Shown here piece after piece: positions 1 to 5,662 of a stretch of DNA of 6,868 nt. The stretch is taken from the NCBI GenBank assembly GCA_007129635.1, contig SKVE01000395.1, forward strand, positions 1 through 6,868. The letters are read 5' to 3'. The notes beneath the pieces are model-generated. The model made no database searches. It was given only the letters and a program-made list of their open reading frames with translations, and was not told the origin of the DNA. The translations under genes were made by a program, and so were the position numbers. Position 1 is the stretch's first letter. Each line of letters begins with the position of its first letter. Source of the DNA: Planctomycetaceae bacterium (GTDB lineage: Bacteria; Planctomycetota; Planctomycetia; Pirellulales; Pirellulaceae).

Positions 1-113
1 ATCAGGCAGTTCGTCGACCGTTTCATGTCGTTTCTAGCATGCGGGGGTGTCTTTTCCCGGATACTCCGTTGTCATTGGTTTCTCCATCTCATTTCCCACA
101 CAGGAGCAAAGTC
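1..113 (+). other. 5' leader / upstream region of the DUF1559 gene
   Basis: This stretch precedes the first gene. The reading frame of that gene stays open back to the window edge, so the start rests on the ribosome binding site and the conserved prepilin leader, not on a stop codon. I found no convincing -35/-10 pair, no hairpin, and no supportable end of an upstream gene. One other frame closes at a TAG at 35-37, but the eleven preceding codons resemble nothing I recognise. Confidence 0.4.
102..106 (+). promoter_or_regulatory. Ribosome binding site of the DUF1559 gene
   Basis: AGGAG lies 7 nt before the ATG at 114. It selects this start over the in-frame ATG at 39, which would add 25 residues unlike a prepilin leader and has no such site. 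The surrounding CAGGAGCAAA recurs ahead of the lipoprotein gene. Confidence 0.8.
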
Positions 114-1118
114 ATGTGTATCTACCGTCGGCGAGGTTTCACCTTGGTGGAACTGCTGGTCGTCATCGCCATCATTGGAGTGCTGGTTGCGTTGCTGCTA
201 CCGGCGGTCCAGGCGGCTCGCGAAGCGGCTCGTCGCAGCCAGTGCAGCAACAATCTGAAGCAGATTGGGTTGGCCATGCACAACTATGCGGATGTGCACA
301 AAGCTTTCCCCCCGGCCGCGATGACGGTGGGACAGCACAGTGCCACGGCCTTTGTGTTCATGTTGCCGTTTATCGAACAGGGGCCATTGTACGATCAATT
401 GTCTGCCATCGGATTCGGCGGTCAGACGAATTATTGGTTGGGTTCGGGGGCGGCCAACACGGCCCTGGTTCGTGCCATCCTGGATGGTGTCCAGCTTCCT
501 GCTTATCGTTGTCCGTCCAGTCCTATGGATCGGTTCCGGGGGGTGAGCGGCAGTAATCAGATGGTTCCTAGCTACGTGCTGATCGCCGGCAGCGTCAATC
601 ATCGCACGACGGACCGGACCGGTTGGACCGGCAGCGGGAATCCCTGGTGCTCGGCCGGTGGATTGTTTCCTGGGAGTGTTGCTTACGGATTTCAAGACAT
701 GATCGATGGATCATCGAATACGATGATCGTCAGCGAACAAGGCAACTGGATCGCCAGGAACATGGGCAATTTCCGTACGGCCTTTTCCACCAGTGGGCCG
801 TGGATGGGGATCAAGAACCGTCGACTACCGCGTGGCGACGGCACATGGTCGGAAACCGGAACGCACGCGACCGGACCGTCGAACCAGGACATGCGCTCTT
901 ACGCATTCACTTCGCTTCGCGAAACTCCCAATCCAAACACGTTAGCTGCGTTCCAGTCGAATAACGCCTGCAACACGCCTTTGGCTTCAGCGCATCCGGG
1001 CGGTGTGCAGATTCTGCTGGGCGACGGGTCCGTGCGTTTCCTTTCGGACACCGTCAATCTTGACACCTACTACAATCTGGCGGATCGAGATGACGGCAAC
1101 GTTCTCGGCGACTTCTAA
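114..1118 (+). CDS. DUF1559 domain protein with type IV prepilin-like N-terminus
   Basis: This 334-residue protein belongs to the DUF1559 (SBP_bac_10) family, which is hugely expanded in planctomycetes. The short basic leader MCIYRRRG ends at Gly8 and is followed by FTLVELL with Glu13 at the usual +5 position. Residues 9-30 form the hydrophobic pilin helix. This is the class III signal normally cut and N-methylated by a prepilin peptidase. The helix runs into the family block AAREAARRSQCSNNLKQIGLAMHNY, split here as residues 34-44 and 45-58. Near the C-terminus, His294 followed by nine residues and Asp304-Gly305 makes the H-x9-DG motif. The length is typical for the family. By analogy with type II secretion and type IV pilus pseudopilins it should sit in the inner membrane or on the surface, but its molecular role is unknown. 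A hairpin follows 26 nt after the stop, and a small lipoprotein gene comes next, a common arrangement in this phylum. Confidence 0.93.
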   Translation: MCIYRRRGFTLVELLVVIAIIGVLVALLLPAVQAAREAARRSQCSNNLKQIGLAMHNYADVHKAFPPAAMTVGQHSATAFVFMLPFIEQGPLYDQLSAIGFGGQTNYWLGSGAANTALVRAILDGVQLPAYRCPSSPMDRFRGVSGSNQMVPSYVLIAGSVNHRTTDRTGWTGSGNPWCSAGGLFPGSVAYGFQDMIDGSSNTMIVSEQGNWIARNMGNFRTAFSTSGPWMGIKNRRLPRGDGTWSETGTHATGPSNQDMRSYAFTSLRETPNPNTLAAFQSNNACNTPLASAHPGGVQILLGDGSVRFLSDTVNLDTYYNLADRDDGNVLGDF

Positions 1119-1144
1119 ATAAGGATCGAACGACCTGCAATTTC

Positions 1145-1194
1145 CCGGAGTCACCTATGGTTACGATCGACCATGGTGGCTCCGGCTTTCATTT
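1145..1194 (+). terminator. Strong hairpin, likely intrinsic terminator after the DUF1559 gene
   Basis: Positions 1145-1161 pair with 1170-1185. There are sixteen pairs counting one G-T wobble (1151/1179), with a single bulged T at 1156 and an 8-nt loop at 1162-1169. The 3' arm is followed by CTTTCATTT (1186-1194), an interrupted T tract. The position 26 nt after the stop codon fits a terminator. The imperfect T run leaves room for another role, such as transcript 3'-end stabilisation or partial read-through to the lipoprotein gene. Confidence 0.65.
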
Positions 1195-1290
1195 ACCCCG
1201 TCGTCGCATAAGAGTGGGATGGCTTGCCAGTCCGTCCTATCGAGGAAAACCGATGCAACGTTGGGGTTGAGTTTGATGGATCATTTCACC

Positions 1291-1295
1291 AGGAG
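1291..1295 (+). promoter_or_regulatory. Ribosome binding site of the lipoprotein gene
   Basis: AGGAG lies 6 nt before the ATG at 1302 and fixes this start over in-frame upstream alternatives such as the TTG at 1224. Starting here also puts the lipobox 28 residues in, as expected for a lipoprotein signal peptide. Confidence 0.8.
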
Positions 1296-1301
1296 CAAAC
1301 A

Positions 1302-1733
1302 ATGCACAGCACTTTCAACGTTTTCGGCCGGATCTCGTTCAGTACGTACGTCGCGGTAGCCGTCGTTCTCACAGTCGCCGGATGTGGCGGTGGCAGCGGA
1401 CCGAGCATGAACACCGTCGAAGGCACCGTCACCTTTCAAGGATCACCTGTCGAAGAGGGATCGATCACCTTCGAGGATGCCACCGCTGGCACCGCTGGTG
1501 GCACGGAACTAGGACCGGGCGGAACGTATCGCCTAAGTTTACCCGACGGCAATTATGCCGTTTTGATCCAACCGCCCATGATCGTCACGCCGGATACGGA
1601 GGATTCGCCGGGCGGCGAAGAGATGAAGGAAGTGGACAACATCCCGCCCAAGTACTGGCGCTCGACTTCGTCCGGATTGTCGGTCCAGGTTTCGCGGAAC
1701 GAGACAACCCACGATTTCGACCTGCAGCCTTGA
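1302..1733 (+). CDS. Small lipoprotein with carboxypeptidase-regulatory-like beta-sandwich
   Basis: The product is a 143-residue predicted lipoprotein. A hydrophobic stretch (about residues 15-27) ends in the lipobox V-A-G-C with the lipidated cysteine at position 28, followed by a Gly/Ser-rich tether (GGGSG). From residue 38 the pattern VEGTVTFQGSPVEEGSITF, the later GGTYRLSLPDGNYAV, and the C-terminal IPPKYWRSTSSGLSVQV match the small transthyretin-like or carboxypeptidase-regulatory-like lipoproteins abundant in planctomycetes. These are often encoded beside DUF1559 genes. Such folds have no catalytic residues and are thought to be structural or binding modules. The protein should be anchored to a membrane and face the periplasm or outside. 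It lies 183 nt after the DUF1559 gene, beyond a hairpin, and has a nearly identical translation leader. Joint function with that neighbour is inference from context only. Confidence 0.85.
   Translation: MHSTFNVFGRISFSTYVAVAVVLTVAGCGGGSGPSMNTVEGTVTFQGSPVEEGSITFEDATAGTAGGTELGPGGTYRLSLPDGNYAVLIQPPMIVTPDTEDSPGGEEMKEVDNIPPKYWRSTSSGLSVQVSRNETTHDFDLQP
1482..1499 (+). repeat. Two tandem 9-bp units in the lipoprotein gene
   Basis: ACCGCTGGC is followed directly by ACCGCTGGT. The two in-frame units encode Thr-Ala-Gly twice (residues 61-66) in a Gly-rich loop between predicted strands. This looks like a small slippage duplication, harmless in frame. Confidence 0.6.
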
Positions 1734-1817
1734 CGCGAGCCGTGGAGGCCACCGGCACGGACACGATGGCGTCGTAGGCTCGACCGATCCTCCCGCCCCG
1801 CTCAGGAACCAAACGTC

Positions 1818-3377
1818 GTGAAGGCGCTGAATCTAAAAGACTTTGAATGGAAAACCATTCTGCGTCCGTTGCGCATGGAAGACTTCGACGCGTTGATCGA
1901 AATGCAACAGCGTTGTTTTCCCGGGATGGAAACGTGGTCTCGGGAACAGCTCGAGAGCCAAATCCGCACCTTTCCCGAAGGCCAACTGTGTATCGAGATC
2001 GATCAGCAGTTGGTTGCTTCCAGCAGCAGTCTGATCATCGATTACGACCCGAATATCGCGTGGCACAATTGGCGGATCGTGGCGGATAACGGCTTCATCC
2101 GCAACCATGACCCGAAGGGCGATACGCTGTATGGGATCGAGATGATGGTGCATCCCGATTTCCGCGGCCTGAAGCTCTCGCGGCGGTTGTACGATGCCCG
2201 CAAGGATCTGTGCCGCGAACGCAATCTGGCCCGGATCGTCATCGGCGGACGCATTCCCGGGTACGGCCATCATGCGGAAACCATGTCCGCGCGGGAGTAT
2301 ATCGAAAAAGTCATCGAAAAGGCGCAGTTCGACCCGGTGCTGACCGCTCAACTGGCCAACGGATTCACGATCAAAGGTCTGATCCCCGATTACTTTCCCG
2401 ACGATTCGGACTCGCGAGGTTACGCCACTTTCCTGGAATGGCCCAACCTGGATTATCGCCGGGGTGCCAAGCGACGTTATCATCATGTGATCGAACCGGT
2501 CCGCCTGGCCGTCGTCCAGTACCAGATGCGCTCGGTGCCCGGCTTTGAAGAATTCGCCAAGCAGTGCGAGTTCTTCATCGATGTGGCGTCGGACTACAAG
2601 AGTGATTTCCTGCTGTTCCCGGAATTGTTCACGTTGCAGCTTCTGTCCTGCGTCCCGCCCGAACGCCCGGGCCTGGCGGCTCGGCAGTTGTCGAAATTCA
2701 CCGAACCGTATCTGGAATTGTTCACCGAGATGGCCGTCAAGTACAACGTGAACATCATCGGCGGTTCGCACTTCGTGGTGGAAGACGAGGTCCTGTACAA
2801 CATCAGCTACCTGTTCCGCCGCGACGGGACTTTGGGCAAACAGTACAAAATTCACGTCACCCCCAGCGAACGAAAATGGTGGGGCGTGACACCGGGGAAC
2901 AAGGTCGAGGTGTTTGATACCGATTGCGGCCGGATCGCGATCCAGATCTGCTACGACATCGAGTTCCCTGAACTGGTGCGGATCGCGGCGCAAAAGGGCG
3001 CCCAGATCGTTTTCGTCCCGTTCAATACCGAGACGCGGCATGGCTACCTGAGAATCCGCCATTGTGCCTTGGCTCGTTGTGTGGAAAACCATCTGTACGT
3101 TGCGGTCGCCGGATGTACGGGCAACCTGCCTTTTGTGGAAAACGCCGATATCCACTACGCTCAATCTGCGATCTTTACGCCGGCGGACGCCGAGTTTTCG
3201 CGGGATGCGATCGCGGCCGAATGCAATGCCAACATCGAGACGATGATCATCCATGATGTGGACGTCGAGCAACTCCGGCGGCACCGCGAGGCCGGATCGG
3301 TGCAGAACTGGAATGACCGCCGTCGCGACCTGTACAAGGTCGTCTACACCGAAAACGGCCAGACCCACGAGGTCTGA
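1818..3377 (+). CDS. GNAT acetyltransferase-like / carbon-nitrogen hydrolase two-domain protein
   Basis: This 519-residue cytoplasmic protein has the layout of Bacillus subtilis YhcX-like proteins: a GNAT domain (about residues 14-215) followed by a nitrilase-superfamily amidohydrolase domain (about 226-490). The hydrolase triad is visible as Glu269 in LLFPEL, Lys344 in [12 protein letters not shown], and the nucleophile Cys378 in [13 protein letters not shown]. It should therefore cleave a C-N bond of an amide or nitrile-type substrate; the substrate cannot be told from sequence. In the GNAT part, [19 protein letters not shown] (residues 106-124) is the acetyl-CoA loop region, but the usual R-G-x-G-x-G/A reads R116-G-L-K-L-S, so acetyl transfer may be altered or lost. 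The start is a GTG with AGGAA about 9 nt upstream (1804-1808). The in-frame ATG at 1875 would remove the first GNAT strand. There is no signal peptide. Neighbouring genes give no pathway hint. Confidence 0.9.
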   Translation: MKALNLKDFEWKTILRPLRMEDFDALIEMQQRCFPGMETWSREQLESQIRTFPEGQLCIEIDQQLVASSSSLIIDYDPNIAWHNWRIVADNGFIRNHDPKGDTLYGIEMMVHPDFRGLKLSRRLYDARKDLCRERNLARIVIGGRIPGYGHHAETMSAREYIEKVIEKAQFDPVLTAQLANGFTIKGLIPDYFPDDSDSRGYATFLEWPNLDYRRGAKRRYHHVIEPVRLAVVQYQMRSVPGFEEFAKQCEFFIDVASDYKSDFLLFPELFTLQLLSCVPPERPGLAARQLSKFTEPYLELFTEMAVKYNVNIIGGSHFVVEDEVLYNISYLFRRDGTLGKQYKIHVTPSERKWWGVTPGNKVEVFDTDCGRIAIQICYDIEFPELVRIAAQKGAQIVFVPFNTETRHGYLRIRHCALARCVENHLYVAVAGCTGNLPFVENADIHYAQSAIFTPADAEFSRDAIAAECNANIETMIIHDVDVEQLRRHREAGSVQNWNDRRRDLYKVVYTENGQTHEV

Positions 3378-3399
3378 GGCCGAGTGTCCTACTCCCTTC

Positions 3400-3420
3400 C
3401 GCCGTGTTATACTCACGGCG
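3400..3420 (+). promoter_or_regulatory. Perfect 7-bp palindrome with a -10-like loop upstream of the ceramidase-family gene
   Basis: CGCCGTG (3400-3406) and CACGGCG (3414-3420) are perfect inverted repeats around the 7-nt loop TTATACT. The loop contains TATACT, five of six matches to a bacterial -10 box. No T run follows, which argues against a plain terminator for the gene ending at 3377. No good -35 is seen 16-18 nt upstream. It could be a promoter core with an overlapping operator, or an RNA hairpin in the gap between two genes. Confidence 0.4.
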
Positions 3421-3445
3421 AAGCGTTCGAATGGTTACCAGATCC

Positions 3446-3452
3446 GAGGGAG
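3446..3452 (+). promoter_or_regulatory. Ribosome binding site of the ceramidase-family gene
   Basis: GAGGGAG lies 7 nt before the ATG at 3460. It supports this start over the far-upstream in-frame ATG at 3253, which would overlap the preceding gene and bury the signal peptide at residue 70. Confidence 0.75.
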
Positions 3453-3459
3453 TCTTGGC

Positions 3460-5616
3460 ATGAGGTATCTGTCTGTCATCGGTTTGATTCTGGGGGCGTT
3501 GGCCCAGCCCGTTACGGCTGAACTGCGAGTGGGCACGGCTTTGGTCGATGTCACTCCCATCCACATGCCCGTGCTGGTCAACGGCGGCATGCTCAGCCGC
3601 ACGGTCGACACGATCAAGACGCCGATCTACGCGCGAGCTATCGTGCTGGACGACGGCCAGCAACGGGTGGGGATCGTGGTGGTCGATACCTGCATGATGC
3701 CACGAGATCTGCTAGACGACGCGAAGCAACTGGCATCCCAACGGACCAGCATCCAGCCGGATCGGATGATGATCGCCGCCACGCATACCCATACGGCACC
3801 TTCCAGCATGGCGTGCTTGGGTACCGAAGCGGATCCCACCTATGTGCCGTACCTGCGAGAGAAATTGGCCGAAGCGTTGGCGTTGGCCGAGGCTAATCTC
3901 CAGCCGGCTCGAGCAGGATGGGCGGTGACCAACGCGGCCGAGTACACAGCGGTACGGCGCTGGATTCGACGGCCCGACCGGATCGTCGAGGATCCGTTCG
4001 GCAATCCCACGGTGCGAGCGAACATGCATGCCGGCCGCAATTGGGACGATGTGATCGGCGAATCGGGGCCGGAGGATCCTGATCTGTCGCTGATCGCCTT
4101 TCAGAGTCCCGACGGTCGCCCCCTGGCGGTGCTGGCCAATTTCTCCATGCATTACTTCGGCGACCAGGCGATCAGCGCCGACTATTTCGGATTGTTCTGC
4201 GACCATTTCGCCTCGCGATGCGGCCAGCCCGCTGATGATGAACAGCCGCCGTTGGTCGTCGCGATGTCGCACGGCTGCAGCGGAGATATCTGGCGGCGGG
4301 ACTATAAGAACGCTGAACCGAGTCGCGTCGAGTCGCTGACGATCCAGCAGTACGCGGAAGAACTGGCCGATCTGGCTTTCGAAGCCTACGAGACCATCGA
4401 CTACTTGGCCGATGCCGATCTGGCGATGGCCGAAGTACGGTTGCCGATGAAGTATCGTGTTCCCGACAAGCAGCGACTGCAATGGGCGGAGCGTATCGTC
4501 CAGGAGATGGGCGATCGGCCGCCGAAAGATACCACGGAAGTGTACGCTCGAGAACAGATCTATCTGCATCGATGGCAGGCGACCGAGGTGGTCGTCCAAG
4601 CGTTGCGGATCGGCGATATGGGAATCGCGACCACTCCGACCGAGACCTACGCGTTGACCGGCTTGAGGATCAAGCTGCAAAGCCCGCTGCCCAAGACGAT
4701 GGTGCTGGACCTGACCAACGGCGGCGACGGCTACATCCCACCCCCGGAACAGCACTTGTTGGGCGGCTATAACACCTGGGCGGCTCGATCCGCCGGATTG
4801 GAGTACCAGGCCGAACCCAAAATCGGCGAAGCCGCGTTAGGGCTGCTGGAACAGGTCAGCGGTCGATCGCGACGCGTTTTCCGTCAGAGCTTGGGAGTGG
4901 CCAGCCAGGCGATTTTGCAGGCCGAACCACTCGCCTACTGGCGATTGGACGAATTCGCGGGACCTCGCGCCGTCGATTCCTCGGGGAATCATCGCGATGC
5001 GATCTACGAACCGGGCGTGGTCTTCTTCCTGGAAGGGCCTCGTTCGGATCTGATAGGCACCGGCGGCGAGACGAATCGAGCGGCTCATTTCGCCGGTGGG
5101 CGTTTGGAAGCTCGGCTCGCGGACCTGGGAGACACCTACAGCGTCTCGCTCTGGTTCTGGAATGGGATGCCGGTCGATGCGCGTGAAACGGCCGGTTGGA
5201 TGTTTTCTCGTGGTCGTCATCATGGCATGGGGCCGCTAGGCGATCACCTGGGCGTCGGCGGCACCGCCAGCGAACCCGGCCGATTGGTCTGGCTGCATGT
5301 CGATCAGGCCAACGCCGACACCACGCTGGTCGGACGAACCGAGATCGAGCGTTGGACGTGGAACCATCTGGCGTTTGTCCGCGACCAGCAGCAGGTGCGT
5401 GTGTACTTGAATGGAGACCCTCGACCGGAAATCGAAGCGGAACTGCCCGCCGGTTTTCCGAGCGATCTGGACCGGTTGTTCTTTGGCGGCCGTAGCGATC
5501 ATCAAGACAACTGGGAAGGGCGTCTGGACGAAGTGGCCGTGTTTTCCCGCGCAGTAACACTCGAGGAAATCGCCACATGGTCAGGGGCCTCCGTTGGCGA
5601 TCGTACGAGTCGCTAG
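3460..5616 (+). CDS. Secreted neutral/alkaline ceramidase-family protein with C-terminal LamG-like domain
   Basis: The product has 718 residues. Residues 1-20 form a Sec signal peptide, probably cut after VTA (Ala20). The mature protein opens with LRVGTALVDVTP, the usual entry to the neutral/alkaline non-lysosomal ceramidase domain (PF04734), which extends to about residue 470. Zinc-site residues are recognisable: His109 and His111 in ATHTHTAP, His231 in ANFSMHYFGD, Glu395 in TPTETYALTG, and Tyr425 in GGDGYIPPPEQ. The ceramidase hexapeptide GDVSPN with its catalytic Ser is not kept. The matching region reads MSHGCSGDIWRRDY (269-282), so ceramide hydrolysis is doubtful; another amide or ester substrate is possible. 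Residues about 488-705 form a concanavalin-A/LamG-like domain (AYWRLDEFAG at 492-501, WEGRLDEVAVFSRAVTLEEI at 685-704), likely a carbohydrate or surface binding module, replacing the C-terminal domain of classical ceramidases. It should act in the periplasm or outside the cell. Confidence 0.88.
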   Translation: MRYLSVIGLILGALAQPVTAELRVGTALVDVTPIHMPVLVNGGMLSRTVDTIKTPIYARAIVLDDGQQRVGIVVVDTCMMPRDLLDDAKQLASQRTSIQPDRMMIAATHTHTAPSSMACLGTEADPTYVPYLREKLAEALALAEANLQPARAGWAVTNAAEYTAVRRWIRRPDRIVEDPFGNPTVRANMHAGRNWDDVIGESGPEDPDLSLIAFQSPDGRPLAVLANFSMHYFGDQAISADYFGLFCDHFASRCGQPADDEQPPLVVAMSHGCSGDIWRRDYKNAEPSRVESLTIQQYAEELADLAFEAYETIDYLADADLAMAEVRLPMKYRVPDKQRLQWAERIVQEMGDRPPKDTTEVYAREQIYLHRWQATEVVVQALRIGDMGIATTPTETYALTGLRIKLQSPLPKTMVLDLTNGGDGYIPPPEQHLLGGYNTWAARSAGLEYQAEPKIGEAALGLLEQVSGRSRRVFRQSLGVASQAILQAEPLAYWRLDEFAGPRAVDSSGNHRDAIYEPGVVFFLEGPRSDLIGTGGETNRAAHFAGGRLEARLADLGDTYSVSLWFWNGMPVDARETAGWMFSRGRHHGMGPLGDHLGVGGTASEPGRLVWLHVDQANADTTLVGRTEIERWTWNHLAFVRDQQQVRVYLNGDPRPEIEAELPAGFPSDLDRLFFGGRSDHQDNWEGRLDEVAVFSRAVTLEEIATWSGASVGDRTSR

Positions 5617-5647
5617 GGAACGCGAGAAAAAGAATAGATCATTGACC

Positions 5648-5652
5648 AGGTG
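5648..5652 (+). promoter_or_regulatory. Probable weak ribosome binding site of the HemD-HemE gene
   Basis: AGGTG, matching the 3' part of the consensus AGGAGGTGA, lies 10 nt before the ATG at 5663 and 19 nt before a second in-frame ATG at 5672. The first is preferred on spacing. The 46-nt gap after the preceding gene shows no terminator and no clear promoter. Confidence 0.45.
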
Positions 5653-5662
5653 TGAATTGCTG

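Noticed and set aside
69..97. TTGTCA (69-74) as a -35 box for the DUF1559 gene
   Set aside because: No acceptable -10 hexamer occurs at 16-18 nt spacing before the start codon.
39..113. A longer N-terminus for the DUF1559 protein starting at ATG 39
   Set aside because: It would bury the prepilin leader 25 residues in and has no ribosome binding site, whereas AGGAG sits 7 nt before ATG 114.
198..695. A minus-strand open frame opposite the DUF1559 gene
   Set aside because: Codon mirror of the sense gene with low-complexity, Arg/His-rich translation and no family features.
1734..1817. Possible terminator between the lipoprotein and GNAT-nitrilase genes (CGAGCC at 1736-1741 with GGCTCG at 1777-1782)
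   Set aside because: Only six pairs across a 35-nt interior and no T run follows. Chance is a sufficient explanation.
1833..3416. A 527-codon open frame on the minus strand opposite the whole GNAT-nitrilase gene
   Set aside because: Its codons share the exact triplet boundaries of the sense gene, so antisense stops could arise only where the sense gene uses TTA, CTA or TCA. A GC-rich gene avoids those codons. The translation shows no recognisable domain, while the sense frame has two with catalytic residues.
3712..4755. A 347-codon minus-strand open frame inside the ceramidase-family gene
   Set aside because: Same codon-mirror effect: triplet boundaries coincide with the sense frame. No recognisable protein family is seen in it.
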